Counted from the first letter of the stretch, positions 9,860 through 18,771 are shown. The stretch is 64,000 nt of DNA from Haladaptatus salinisoli (GCF_020614375.1 NZ_CP085327.1:1538823-1602822), one strand, 5' to 3'. The notes: a model not told the origin generated them from the sequence alone. A program made the numbers and translations.

Positions 9860-10597
9860 TCAGACCGTCTCCGGGAGCCACCCCCCGTCGACTTCGACGT
9901 TCACGCCGCTCAGGTAGTCGCTGTCCTCGTCGAGGAAGAAGCGCACCGCCTGTGTCACGTCCTCGAATCGGGCGGGCCGCCCGCGCGGTAGGTCGTCGGG
10001 GAACGCGTCGGAGTTCTCGACCACGTAAGGCGAGACCGCGTTGACGGTGATGCCGTCGTCCTGCGTGTCGGCGGCGAGCATCCGCGTGAACATCAGGACG
10101 CCCGCCTTGGCGATGAAGTAGGGGGCGTTCTCGGGGTTGACCAACCCCTTCTCCGAACTCGCGTAGCCGACGTTGACTATGCGCCCGAACTCCCGTTCGC
10201 GCATTCCGGGGAGCGCTCGCTTCGAGCAGAGGTACGTTCCGTTGATGTTCCCGTGGAGCACCGCGTTCCACCGTTCGAACGAGATATCCTCCCAGTGGTC
10301 GGGTGCGAACGGACCGACGTTGTTCACCAGCACGTCCACCGACCCGAGGTCGGCTTCGACGGTCGAAAAGAGGTCGTCCACGCCGTCGGGGTCGGTCACG
10401 TCGCCCTGCGCGAGCGTGGCGTCCGCGCCCCGTTCCCGGGCGCTCTCGGCGACCGCCCGCGCCCTCTCGTCGCTCGACCGATAGTGAACCGCCACGTCGG
10501 CCCCGCAGTCGGCGAGCGAGAGGAGCAGTTCTCGACCGATACCCTTCGAACTGCCGGTGACCAGTGCGACTCGTCCGTCGAGGTCTGGCGCGATCAT
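9860..10597 (-). CDS. SDR-family oxidoreductase (3-oxoacyl-ACP reductase-like)
   Basis: A 245-aa classical short-chain dehydrogenase/reductase. The cofactor motif TGSSKGIG is at residues 14-21, the structural NNVG at 92-95, and the catalytic Tyr160-x3-Lys164 (YFIAK) follows Ser147/Ser148. R40 and S41 after the second strand (VHYRSS) suggest NADP(H) preference, an inference from family rules. The C-terminal block DYLSGVNVEVDGGW is typical of FabG-like enzymes. The substrate is not determinable: candidates are a ketoacyl thioester, sugar or alcohol. It is convergent with the LURP-one-like gene, 30 bp between stops, and divergent from the UspA gene. Confidence 0.88.
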   Translation of the reverse strand: MIAPDLDGRVALVTGSSKGIGRELLLSLADCGADVAVHYRSSDERARAVAESARERGADATLAQGDVTDPDGVDDLFSTVEADLGSVDVLVNNVGPFAPDHWEDISFERWNAVLHGNINGTYLCSKRALPGMREREFGRIVNVGYASSEKGLVNPENAPYFIAKAGVLMFTRMLAADTQDDGITVNAVSPYVVENSDAFPDDLPRGRPARFEDVTQAVRFFLDEDSDYLSGVNVEVDGGWLPETV

Positions 10598-10670
10598 ACA
10601 CCCCCTTGGCGGCGACGGATAAACTATCTTGATGTCCGCGTTTTTTCAATTCCGAGTTAACGCCCCCAAC

Positions 10671-10696
10671 TTTAATATTCTGCGTGGAGAGGTGAG
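10671..10696 (+). promoter_or_regulatory. TATA box and SD-like sequence before the UspA gene
   Basis: TTTAATATT (10671-10679) is centred about 26 bases before the ATG at 10700, which predicts a leaderless transcript. A GGAGAGGTGAG stretch (10686-10696) resembles a Shine-Dalgarno site but would be mostly outside a leaderless message, so its relevance is doubtful. Confidence 0.55.
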
Positions 10697-10699
10697 ACC

Positions 10700-11149
10700 A
10701 TGGCAATCGAGACGATTCTGCTCGCCGTGGGACCGGGCGACGCAGACCGTACGGACAAACTCGCGGACGCGGTCGCGGACGTGGCCGGGCCGACGGGAGC
10801 GACGGTAGTGCTCGCGCACGTCTTCACCGACGAGGAGTTCGACGACGTGGTCGAGCAACTCGACTACGAACCGTCCGGAAATCCGCGGCCGGACGAGGTG
10901 GCGGCCCGACACGCGACGATTCGTTCGCTCGCCAACTCGCTGGACGCGGCGGACGTGGGGTACGCGATTCGCGGCGCGGTGGGCGAACACGGCGAGACCA
11001 TCGTGGAACTGGCGGAGAACGTGAACGCCGACAGCGTCTTCGTTGGCGGCCGGAAGCGCTCGCCCACCGGGAAGGCGGTGTTCGGCAGCACCGCGCAGGA
11101 GGTCATCCTCTCGGCACCCTGTCCGGTGACGTTCGTGCGGGATGACTGA
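10700..11149 (+). CDS. Universal stress protein (UspA family)
   Basis: A 149-aa single-domain UspA protein with the alpha/beta nucleotide-binding fold. It starts with the typical strand MAIETILLAVGPGDADRTD, has the central GAVGEHGETIVELAENVNADSVFVG, and ends with the ATP-binding loop GGRKRSPTGKAVFGSTAQEV (a G-x2-G-x9-G-S/T type pattern), implying an ATP-binding member. Haloarchaea have dozens of these and individual roles are mostly unknown; they are linked to stress survival. It is monocistronic with its own TATA box, divergent from the SDR gene and about 120 bp before the ROK kinase gene. Confidence 0.92.
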   Translation: MAIETILLAVGPGDADRTDKLADAVADVAGPTGATVVLAHVFTDEEFDDVVEQLDYEPSGNPRPDEVAARHATIRSLANSLDAADVGYAIRGAVGEHGETIVELAENVNADSVFVGGRKRSPTGKAVFGSTAQEVILSAPCPVTFVRDD

Positions 11150-11269
11150 GAGAATCCGCGCCGCCGTCACGACGCCCGGTGTTTTCCCGCGACGGCGGGA
11201 CGAATAGAACTCGGCGGCGAGTAAATGCTTGTAGTTAAGTGCACCCGATAACCTCTGTCCACCTGAATA

Positions 11270-12244
11270 ATGGCCTACTACGCGGGCGTAGACTTGGGGG
11301 CGACCAACATCCGAGCGGCGGTCGCCGACGAGGAGGGCAACGTCGTCAGCGCGATCGACTGCGGCACGCCACAGGGTCCGGCCGGCATCGCAGTCACCGA
11401 GGCGGTACTCGACAGTTTGCGGGAGGCGTGCGCTGACGCGGACATCCGACCGACCGACCTACGGGCGGCGGGTATCGGCAGCATCGGTCCCCTCGACCTC
11501 GCCGAAGGGGCGGTCGAGAACCCGGCGAACCTGCCGGACACCATCGACCGAATCCCGCTGACGGGGCCGGTCGGAAAGCTCATCGCCAGCGACCGGGTGT
11601 ACCTCCACAACGACACCAACGCGGGCGTCATCGGGCAGCGGTTCCACAGCGAGCGCAACCCCGACGACATGGTCTACATCACGATTTCGAGCGGTATCGG
11701 CGCGGGCGTCACCGTCGACGGGGAGGTCCTCTCCGGCTGGGACGGTAACGCGGGCGAGATGGGTCACATGGTCGTCGATTCGCGGGGCAGGCGCACCTGC
11801 GGTTGCGGGCGCGACGGCCACTGGGAAGCGTACTGTTCCGGGAACAACATCCCCGAGTACGCGCGGATGCTCGCCGAGGACGGGGAGTCGGTCGAGACCA
11901 GCCTCTCGCTCTCCGACCCGGAGTTCTCGGCGAAGGACGTGTTCGACCACGCGCGAACCGACGCCTTCGCGGAGCGCGTCGTCGAACGGATCGCCCACTG
12001 GAACGCGGTGGGCGTGACGAACGTCGCGCAGGCGTACGCGCCCATCGTCGTGTACCTCGGCGGCGCGGTGGCGCTCAACAACGAGGAACTGGTCGTGGAC
12101 CCGATTCGGGAGCGACTCGACGACCTCGTGTTCAACAACGTTCCGGACGTGCAGTTGACGACGCTCGGCGACGAGGTGGTGCTGAAGGGCGCGATAGCGA
12201 GCGCGCTGACCGACGGCACCGGCGACCGGTCGAAGGTGCGTTAG
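11270..12244 (+). CDS. ROK-family sugar kinase, probable glucokinase
   Basis: A 324-aa ROK kinase. The N-terminal phosphate-binding motif GVDLGATNIRAAV is at about residues 6-18, the catalytic aspartate lies in HNDTNAGV, the ATP-binding block is ISSGIGAGV, and GEMGHMVVDSRGRRTCGCG carries the ROK zinc-site region. The usual third cysteine of the CGCG..GC.E motif is His here (CGCGRDGHWE). Length fits glucokinases. Known haloarchaeal enzymes of this type phosphorylate glucose ahead of catabolism, but ROK proteins also include fructo- and N-acetylhexosamine kinases, so the sugar is inferred. No sugar-pathway genes are adjacent; gnd lies 38 kb away. Start is ATG with MAYYAGVDLG. Confidence 0.85.
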   Translation: MAYYAGVDLGATNIRAAVADEEGNVVSAIDCGTPQGPAGIAVTEAVLDSLREACADADIRPTDLRAAGIGSIGPLDLAEGAVENPANLPDTIDRIPLTGPVGKLIASDRVYLHNDTNAGVIGQRFHSERNPDDMVYITISSGIGAGVTVDGEVLSGWDGNAGEMGHMVVDSRGRRTCGCGRDGHWEAYCSGNNIPEYARMLAEDGESVETSLSLSDPEFSAKDVFDHARTDAFAERVVERIAHWNAVGVTNVAQAYAPIVVYLGGAVALNNEELVVDPIRERLDDLVFNNVPDVQLTTLGDEVVLKGAIASALTDGTGDRSKVR

Positions 12245-12290
12245 TTCCGGCACCCGCGCTTTTATTCTTCTCGCGCCCCACTATCGAGAT

Positions 12291-13769
12291 ATGCGACGGC
12301 GAGAGTTCCTCCGTGCCGCCGCCGTGGGGGGTGGCAGTGCGACCCTGTTGTCCGGTGTAAGCGTCGCCCGCGAACCGTATCGCCCGCTCGGCAACGTCGC
12401 CGTTAGAAACGCGAAAGAAGCGGTCGTCGGAAGCGACGGGAAGATCGCCTTCGTGGCCGCCACGGACGGCTTCGCGACGGTCGACATCGCTGACCCGGCG
12501 AATCCGACCGTGTTGGCGGAGCGACGCGGCTTGCTCGGCGGAAAGACCGGCGGCCCGCTCTCGCAGATATGGGACGTGAAGGTCGACGGCGACCGTCTCC
12601 TCGTCGCCGGGCCGGCGAACCCGGTCGGCGACGACGCGCTCCACGGGTTCGCGCTGTTCGACGTGAGCGACCCGGCGAACCCCGAGCGGGTTGCGTTCCA
12701 CGAGACGAAGTTCCCCATCCACAACGCGATGTTCACCGACGGAACGGCCTACCTCACCGGCAACGACGGGGACGGAAACCCCCTCGTGATGGTGGACACG
12801 TCGAACGACAGTCCGACGGAGGTCGGGCGGTGGTCGATGCTCGACGTGAACTCGAACTGGTCGAAGGTGGACTCGTGGGTTCGGTCGCTCCACGACGTGT
12901 GGGTGCGAGACGGGCGGGCGTACCTCGCGCAGTGGGACGCCGGAACGTGGGTCGTGGACGTGTCCGACCCGAAGAACCCGTCCCACCTCGCGCACTTCGG
13001 CGGACGACCGCTGGACGAACTCGCCTCGATTCCGTCGGAGAAGGAACGCGACGCCGTCATCGGTCTGCCGGGGAACGACCACTACGTCAGGACGAACGAC
13101 GACGGGTCGCTGCTGGTCCGCAACAAGGAGGCGTGGGACACGGACGGGAAGGGCGGCAACGGGCCCGGCGGAATGGAACTCTGGGACGTGTCGAACCTCC
13201 GGCGGCCGAGGAAACTGTCGGAGATTCCGGCCCCCGCGACGAAGGACCCGACCTACGACCTCCAGTTTCCGAACCTCCTCCCCGTCGGCGTCGCCTCGGC
13301 CCACGGAAAGTGTCACGACTGCACCGGCGGGGCCGGGGCGTCCGGCCAGTGGACGACCTCGCACAACTTCGACATCGCGGGCGACCGCCTCTACACCTCG
13401 TGGTATCAGGGCGGCGTGAAGCTGTTCGACATCGGCGACCCGGCGAACCCGCGGGAACTGGCGTGGTGGCGAAATCCGAAGAAGACCGCGTTCTGGACCG
13501 CCCAGCGCGTCTCGGACGACTTCTTCGTCGCCAGCAGCATGGGTCGTCACGGCGACGGAAAAGGAGGCCTCTACACCTTCCCGAACCGCGCCGGCGAGCA
13601 GGAGAATCCGCCGCCGCTCACGGCGGGCGGCAACGGAACCGGCGGCGCGATTTCGGCTCCGAAGAACGAATCGACGTCGACGACGGAGCAACCGGGGTTC
13701 GGTTTCGGCGTCGCCGGACTCTCCGTGCTCGGACTCACCGCGCTGCGCCGATTCCGAAATCGGGAGTAG
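12291..13769 (+). CDS. Exported LVIVD-repeat beta-propeller protein with PGF-CTERM anchor
   Basis: A 492-aa cell-surface protein. It begins with a twin-arginine signal (MRRREFLRAAAVGGGSATLL). The body contains repeated blocks of the form DIADPANPTVLAE, DVSDPANPERVAF and DIGDPANPRELAW, the hallmark of LVIVD propeller repeats. A Thr/Ser-rich linker (ESTSTTEQ) leads to the C-terminal PGF motif, a hydrophobic helix and basic RRFRNRE, i.e. a PGF-CTERM signal normally processed by archaeosortase A with lipid attachment. One CHDC pair (in KCHDCTGGAG) could bind metal or form a disulfide. It is probably a glycosylated surface propeller of unknown ligand. It follows the kinase gene by 46 bp but is likely independent. 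Confidence 0.87.
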   Translation: MRRREFLRAAAVGGGSATLLSGVSVAREPYRPLGNVAVRNAKEAVVGSDGKIAFVAATDGFATVDIADPANPTVLAERRGLLGGKTGGPLSQIWDVKVDGDRLLVAGPANPVGDDALHGFALFDVSDPANPERVAFHETKFPIHNAMFTDGTAYLTGNDGDGNPLVMVDTSNDSPTEVGRWSMLDVNSNWSKVDSWVRSLHDVWVRDGRAYLAQWDAGTWVVDVSDPKNPSHLAHFGGRPLDELASIPSEKERDAVIGLPGNDHYVRTNDDGSLLVRNKEAWDTDGKGGNGPGGMELWDVSNLRRPRKLSEIPAPATKDPTYDLQFPNLLPVGVASAHGKCHDCTGGAGASGQWTTSHNFDIAGDRLYTSWYQGGVKLFDIGDPANPRELAWWRNPKKTAFWTAQRVSDDFFVASSMGRHGDGKGGLYTFPNRAGEQENPPPLTAGGNGTGGAISAPKNESTSTTEQPGFGFGVAGLSVLGLTALRRFRNRE

Positions 13770-13814
13770 CTCGTCCGCTGCGCGCTCGCGGACCGAGTTC
13801 CGATCGCACTCCTT

Positions 13815-14750
13815 CTACACGACTCGATTGACCAGTTCCCCGTCCGCGTCGACGTGCTGGACGTTCTCCCGCACCAGCCCCGCGATGTGCCGGTAGTAGT
13901 CTATCTCCGCGGCGGCGGCGTGAGGCGTCACGAGCACCTCGTCCATCTCCCAGAGGGGCGAATCGTCGGGGAGCGGTTCCTCCTCGAAGACGTCGAGGGC
14001 CGCACCCGCGATGTCGCCCTCCCGCAGGGCCGCGACGAGGGCGCTCTCGTCGGCGCACTTCCCGCGAGCCACGTTGACGAAGTAGGCGTCCTCGCGCATG
14101 GCGGCGAACTCCGCTTCGCCCATCAGTCCCCGCGTCTCGTCGGTCAGCGGCGTCGCCAGCGCGACGAACCGAGCGTCCGCGATGGCCTCGCGCAGGTCGG
14201 CGGCGGCGAACACCTCGTCGACGTGCGGAACCGGCTCCGCCGAGCGCCGGACGCCCGCGACGCGCATTCCGACGGCGTCCGCCCGCTCGGCGATACCCTG
14301 CCCCAGCGTTCCGAGGCCGACGACGCACAGCGGTTCGTCCCGAAGCGTGAACGCCTCGTCCCACTCGGGGCGGTTCCACTCGCGCTCCGTCTGTTGCCGG
14401 GCGTAGACGTGCAGTCGACGGGCGAGCGACAGCATCATCCCCAGCGCCGTCTCGCCGACGCTGGTGTCGTGGATGCCCGTGCTGTTCGTCAGGACGACGC
14501 CCTCCGACTCGAACTCGTCCAGCGGAAATCGGTCGTAGCCCGCCTGAATCGAGTGTATCCACCGAACTCCGGCGTCGAGGAATTCGTCGCGGTAGGCGAA
14601 CGTGACGATGGCGTCGCACTCGGCCAGTTCGTCCGCGTCGTCGCCCACGACGACCACTCGCGGGTCGACGGACGAGAGCGCGTCGCGGAGACGTTCGGGC
14701 GGGAAGACGGCTCCGACCGATTCGTGGATTCCGAGGTGGGAGACTCGCAT
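13815..14750 (-). CDS. D-2-hydroxyacid dehydrogenase
   Basis: A 311-aa NAD(P)-dependent enzyme of the D-isomer 2-hydroxyacid dehydrogenase family. The cofactor motif VVGLGTLGQGIAERA lies mid-protein. The catalytic Arg is in VNVARGKCADESALV, the Glu in DVFEEEPLPDDSPLW, and the His in VTPHAAAAEID. The frame opens 30 codons earlier, but that extension is Pro/Arg-rich and the ATG at 14750 (MRVSHLGIHESVG) matches homologues. It interconverts a 2-oxo and a D-2-hydroxy acid (phosphoglycerate, lactate or glyoxylate type); the substrate is not determinable here. It is convergent with the LVIVD gene. Confidence 0.88.
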   Translation of the reverse strand: MRVSHLGIHESVGAVFPPERLRDALSSVDPRVVVVGDDADELAECDAIVTFAYRDEFLDAGVRWIHSIQAGYDRFPLDEFESEGVVLTNSTGIHDTSVGETALGMMLSLARRLHVYARQQTEREWNRPEWDEAFTLRDEPLCVVGLGTLGQGIAERADAVGMRVAGVRRSAEPVPHVDEVFAAADLREAIADARFVALATPLTDETRGLMGEAEFAAMREDAYFVNVARGKCADESALVAALREGDIAGAALDVFEEEPLPDDSPLWEMDEVLVTPHAAAAEIDYYRHIAGLVRENVQHVDADGELVNRVV

Positions 14751-14954
14751 GGAGGGGCGTACTCGCGGCGAGGGATTGAATCTTCGGAACGGGGCGGGTC
14801 GGGGGAAGGATAGAACGTACTCCGTAGGATCGCTGATCACCTCGCAGAGTAGCGGTGGTTCGGTGTGAAACCCATCATCACAAGGGGCTCAGTGGGGGTA
14901 ACATCTCGTCATCACCACCGGTCGGCGGTAGCCGCCGGAGCGATTTCACTCTTG

Positions 14955-16214
14955 TCACTCGGCCCACTCGGCCAGTTCGCGCAGTTCCTCGGCGACGTCG
15001 CGAACTCCCTCGCGTCCGAGCGCGCCGCGCTCCGTGAGGTACCCGGACACCAGTTCGCCGGGCGTCGCGTCGAACGTCGGATTCAGCGCCGTCACGTCCG
15101 CGTCCCCGTCGTACACCGCCTCCGGGTCGCCCGATTCCAGCGCCGGGTCGTCGTCGGTTCGCACCTTGTCGGTCGCGGCGACGACGAACACCGGCACGCC
15201 CTCGCGGTTCGCCGCCAGCGCCGCCGCCCGCGTCCCGGTCTTGTTCACCGCGTCGCCGTTCGGGAGCACCGAGTCCGCGCCGACGACCACGTAGTCCACC
15301 TCCTCGGTCGCCAGCACGTGAGCCACCGCGGCGTCGGTGTGGAGCGTCGCGTCCGTCTCGGGCGCGAGCGACTCCGCGACGAAGACGCCCTCGCGCGCCG
15401 GCCGCGATTCCGCGACGAAGACGCGCTCCGCGGCGGGGAGCGCGCCGAGCACCGTCCCCGACCGCGAGAGCGTGAGCACCGTCGCGTCCGCGACGAGTTC
15501 GCGCGCCGCCGCGGTCGCCTCCTCGTCCGCGCGGTGGGCGCGCTCGATGCCGTCGGCGGCCGCCCGCTCGACCGCCTCCGCGAAGGTCGCTTTCGAGGAG
15601 TACGCTTCGGCCAGCGCGCGGTTCACCCGGTTCGCCGGCGCGGCCATGCTCGGGCGGGCGGCGAGCAGGTCGCGCGCGAGACCGGCCAGTTCGTCCCGGT
15701 CGGTATCGCCTCCGTCGCCGCGGACGGCGAGCGCCCCGGCCCTATCCCGGAGCACTTCGAGGGCGCGAACGGAGACGTACGCCGAGCCGTGTTCGGCGTC
15801 TTCGGCGACCGATTCGACGGAGGGAGCGACGCGCTCGTAGGACGTCCAGAGGTCGGGAACCGTCTCCCGCCGCAGGATTTCGGTCGGCGGAACCCACTCC
15901 GCCTCGGTCGTCTCCCAGTCCGTCGTCGCGTCCCGACTCGCGCAGTCGAACAGGTAGGGGTGGACGACCCACCGCGCGTCGAGCGATTCGTCGACCACCT
16001 CGAACGGGTCGCCCGAGCGAACGAACTCGCACGCGTCGAGCAGGCCTGTCTCCTCCTCGATTTCCTCGCGCGCGAGAGCGTCCGGGTCGTCCTCCGCGTG
16101 CCCGGCGACGCCGCCCCACCGACCCGAGTACGATCCGACCTCGTCGCTTCGCCGGAGGAGGAGCACCTCGCCCCGGTTTCGCAGGAAGCAGGTGACGACG
16201 TGGGTTTCGTCCAT
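14955..16214 (-). CDS. NUDIX domain fused to eIF2B-like domain
   Basis: A 419-aa two-domain protein. Residues 1 to about 140 are a NUDIX hydrolase (start MDETHVVTCFLRNRGEVLLL; NUDIX-box core EEIEEETGL at 50-58). Residues about 150-419 match the eIF2B alpha/beta/delta fold, seen in DYVVVGADSVLPNGDAVNKTGT and AANREGVPVFVVAATDKV, motifs shared with ribose-1,5-bisphosphate isomerase and methylthioribose-1-phosphate isomerase. Archaeal eIF2B-like proteins include the R15P isomerase of the AMP/nucleoside pathway, so a nucleotide-salvage role is plausible: NUDIX cleavage coupled to sugar-phosphate isomerisation. That coupling is inference. It lies 52 bp downstream of, and is read in the same direction as, the PQQ-propeller lipoprotein gene. 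Confidence 0.85.
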   Translation of the reverse strand: MDETHVVTCFLRNRGEVLLLRRSDEVGSYSGRWGGVAGHAEDDPDALAREEIEEETGLLDACEFVRSGDPFEVVDESLDARWVVHPYLFDCASRDATTDWETTEAEWVPPTEILRRETVPDLWTSYERVAPSVESVAEDAEHGSAYVSVRALEVLRDRAGALAVRGDGGDTDRDELAGLARDLLAARPSMAAPANRVNRALAEAYSSKATFAEAVERAAADGIERAHRADEEATAAARELVADATVLTLSRSGTVLGALPAAERVFVAESRPAREGVFVAESLAPETDATLHTDAAVAHVLATEEVDYVVVGADSVLPNGDAVNKTGTRAAALAANREGVPVFVVAATDKVRTDDDPALESGDPEAVYDGDADVTALNPTFDATPGELVSGYLTERGALGREGVRDVAEELRELAEWAE

Positions 16215-16266
16215 GGTGGAGTCGTCGGCCGCTCGGGAGTTGAACCTGTGGGACGGAACGGGCGAC

Positions 16267-17361
16267 CTACAGTCCGTACGCCGAGACGACGCCGTCGAAA
16301 CCGCCGACGACGACCGTCCCTCCGCGAAGCGTCGGCCGCATCCTGATTCCGCTCTCCACCTCGTATCGGCGTCGCCGAGTACCGCCCTCGTCGTAGACGG
16401 AGAGCAGGTCCCCGTCCCCTTCGGCGTCGATGGTTCCGACGACCACCGTCCCGTCGACGGCCGAGGGGGGAGCGGAGATGCTCGCGGGAAGCGCCTTCCG
16501 CCACCGCTTTCGTCCCGACCTGCGATCGTACGCGAACAGGTAGGGGTTCGCCGCCATCGTCGTCCGGGTTCCGTTCGAACCGACCGACAGCGCCGCGTAC
16601 ACCGTCGATTTCGTCGCCGCCGGAACCGCCGGGGCGTTCCCGACGACGCGCCTGTACCAGCGTTCGCTCCCGTCGCGCGAGAGCGCCGTCACGCCGTCGT
16701 TCGACGCGACGAAGACGGTTCCGCGGTCGCAGACGAGACGGGCGTTCTCGCTCGTTGCGTGCGTCCATCGGTGTTCGCCGTCGTCCGCGGCGTACGCTCG
16801 CACGTGGCCGGCGGCGCTGCTGACGAACACGCTATCGCCGTCCGTCGCGACCGCCGTCGGCCACTCGTTGAAGGGGCGTCGCCACGCGACCCGCCGGTCG
16901 TCCAGGTCGAGCGCGAACAGGCCGAAGCGTTGCACCCGGCCGCTGAACCCCGCGATGAACATGCGAGACCCGTCTATCGCCGGCGGGAACCACCCGAACG
17001 AGAGGTACTCGGTGTCGTAGCGTTCGAAACCGTCGGCGTTCAGCGACGCCTCGCAGACGACGCCGTCGGCCTCGACGTACGCCTCGTTTCCGCGGAGCAC
17101 CGGAGAGGTGGTGGTTCTGGGGAGTTTCGTCACCCGGTCGTACTCGCCGTCGAACGTGACGGTTCCGAGTTCGCTGTCGGAGACGCGCGTGCTCCCGACG
17201 ACGAGGCCGTTCTCGTACCGGGCGGGGATGCGCGAGAGCAGTCCGTTCAGTTCCAGCGTCCACAGGGTGGTGCTCCGAAGGGCGCTACAACCGCCCCCCA
17301 TCGCCAGTAAACCGACGCCGGCGGCGCGAAGGAAATCGCGGCGATGGGAGCGACGAACCAT
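16267..17361 (-). CDS. Tat-exported PQQ-like beta-propeller lipoprotein
   Basis: A 364-aa protein. The N-terminus has a Tat motif (RRSHRRDFLRAAG) and a lipobox-like MGGGC with the cysteine at about residue 25, so it is probably a lipoprotein on the outer face of the membrane. The remainder is made of PQQ/quinoprotein-like repeats such as LFALDLDDRRVAWRRPF, VRAYAADDGEHRWTH and LFAYDRRSGRKRWRKAL, giving a seven- or eight-bladed propeller. Such haloarchaeal proteins are usually cofactor-free scaffolds; I see no catalytic residues. It is divergent from the phosphoesterase gene at 17447 with an 85-bp shared upstream region. Confidence 0.85.
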   Translation of the reverse strand: MVRRSHRRDFLRAAGVGLLAMGGGCSALRSTTLWTLELNGLLSRIPARYENGLVVGSTRVSDSELGTVTFDGEYDRVTKLPRTTTSPVLRGNEAYVEADGVVCEASLNADGFERYDTEYLSFGWFPPAIDGSRMFIAGFSGRVQRFGLFALDLDDRRVAWRRPFNEWPTAVATDGDSVFVSSAAGHVRAYAADDGEHRWTHATSENARLVCDRGTVFVASNDGVTALSRDGSERWYRRVVGNAPAVPAATKSTVYAALSVGSNGTRTTMAANPYLFAYDRRSGRKRWRKALPASISAPPSAVDGTVVVGTIDAEGDGDLLSVYDEGGTRRRRYEVESGIRMRPTLRGGTVVVGGFDGVVSAYGL

Positions 17362-17446
17362 ACGGGAGTCTTCGAAAGCGAGGAAAAAAGCGTTCTGGGC
17401 GAAACGACCTCGAACGCTTTTCTACCGGCGCGCCGAAGCGACGACC

Positions 17447-17956
17447 ATGCTCCGGGTCGCCGTCATCAGCGACACCCACATCCCCTCGCGCGCGAATCGC
17501 ATCCCGGACTGGGTTCGGACCAGGATTCAGGACGCGGACCACACGATTCACGCCGGCGACTTCGATTCGGCGGACGCGCTGGCGTCGGTGCGCGAACTGA
17601 CGGACGGCAACCTCACCGCGGTCGCCGGAAACACCGACCCGCGCTCGCTGCGGTTACCCGAGGTGGCGACGCTCGAAAGGGAGGGCGTCGCGTTCGTCGT
17701 GACGCACGGCACGGGGCCGAAACGGGGGTATCGAGACCGGGTCGCGGAGACGGTTCGAGAGACGGCGGACGGATCGGGGGGCGCGTCCGTCGTCGGCGTC
17801 GCAGGGCACACGCACGAGGTGATGGACGAGACGGTCGACGGCGTGCGCCTGCTCAATCCGGGGAGCGCCACCGGCGCGGCACCCGCCCGGGAGGCGACGA
17901 TGCTGGTCGCGACCGTCGAAGACGGCGGGATGAGCGTGCAGACGCACGAAAGTTGA
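17447..17956 (+). CDS. Metallophosphoesterase, YfcE/MJ0936 type
   Basis: A 169-aa calcineurin-like phosphoesterase with all metal-ligand blocks: SDTH (residues 9-12), HAGDFD, GNTDPR, THGTGPK and GHTHE. Small proteins of this type hydrolyse phosphodiesters such as bis-pNPP or cyclic nucleotides in vitro; physiological substrates are largely unknown. The frame is open far upstream (from 17108), but the ATG at 17447 (MLRVAVISDTHIP) is the family start, and the longer frame would cover the divergent promoter region. It lies 53 bp before cofE on the same strand; co-transcription is possible but no functional link is known. Confidence 0.87.
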   Translation: MLRVAVISDTHIPSRANRIPDWVRTRIQDADHTIHAGDFDSADALASVRELTDGNLTAVAGNTDPRSLRLPEVATLEREGVAFVVTHGTGPKRGYRDRVAETVRETADGSGGASVVGVAGHTHEVMDETVDGVRLLNPGSATGAAPAREATMLVATVEDGGMSVQTHES

Positions 17957-18009
17957 CCGAATTCGCGGGTTTCGGGCGGGTTTTTATCCGGGCGCACCAA
18001 CGACTGGAC

Positions 18010-18771
18010 ATGAACGTCTTCGCGGTACCGGGGATTCCGGAGGTCGAATCCGGCGACGACATCGCGGCGCTGGTCGAGGAGCGCGTCGACCTCGAACCCG
18101 GCGACGTACTGCTGGTAGCGAGCACCATCGTCTCGAAGGCCGAAGGACGCGCGTTCGACCTCTCGGCGTTTCCGGCGAGTCCGCGCGCGGAGGAACTCGC
18201 GGCCCGCCTCTCCGAGATATCGGGCGAGGAGAAGGATCCGCGATTCGCGCAGGCCGTGCTCGAAGAGAGCACGGAGATAATCGTGGAAGCGCCCTTCCTG
18301 CTCACGGCGACGCGGTTCGGCCACGTCGGCGTCAACGCGGGTATCGACCGGTCGAACACCGGAGACGCCGACCTGCTGTTGCTCCCGAAGCGACCGAGCG
18401 AGAGCGCCGCGCGGATTCGGGAGCGCCTCTCCGTCGACGTGCCGGTCGTCGTCACCGACACCTGCGGGCGGCCGTTCCGGCACGGTCAGCGCGGCGTCGC
18501 CCTCGGTTGGGCCGGGATGCCCGCGAGCAGGGACTGGCGGGGCGAGCGCGACAGGGACGGCCACGAACTCGAGGTGACGGTCGAGTCGGTCGTGGACGAA
18601 CTCGCCTCCGCGGCCAACCTCGTGACCGGCGAGGGGGACGACGGGCTCCCGGTCGTCGTCGTCCGGGGCTGGGAGTTCGGCAACCACGAGGGGAGCGACA
18701 AACTCTTCCGGGCGGTCGAGGGCGACTTCGTCCGGCAGGCCCTCCGGGGGTGGGAGTTTGCGCGGGATTGA
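18010..18771 (+). CDS. cofE: Coenzyme F420-0:L-glutamate ligase (CofE)
   Basis: A 253-aa F420-gamma-glutamyl ligase that adds glutamates to F420-0 using GTP. The start MNVFAVPGIPEVESGDDIAA, the block VLLVASTIVSKAEGRAFDL, the RFGHVGVNAGIDRSNTGD segment and DTCGRPFRHGQRGVALG are characteristic of the family, and length is normal (about 250 aa). Its last 14 bases overlap the start of the methylenetetrahydromethanopterin-reductase-like gene, itself an F420-dependent enzyme family, so cofactor maturation and use appear translationally coupled. Haloarchaea do make F420. The preceding phosphoesterase stop is 53 bp upstream. Confidence 0.95.
   Translation: MNVFAVPGIPEVESGDDIAALVEERVDLEPGDVLLVASTIVSKAEGRAFDLSAFPASPRAEELAARLSEISGEEKDPRFAQAVLEESTEIIVEAPFLLTATRFGHVGVNAGIDRSNTGDADLLLLPKRPSESAARIRERLSVDVPVVVTDTCGRPFRHGQRGVALGWAGMPASRDWRGERDRDGHELEVTVESVVDELASAANLVTGEGDDGLPVVVVRGWEFGNHEGSDKLFRAVEGDFVRQALRGWEFARD

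Noticed and set aside
14923..14937. CGGCGG/CCGCCG hairpin between the dehydrogenase and NUDIX genes
   Set aside because: Six-bp GC stem with no T-tract; such hairpins are expected by chance at this GC content.
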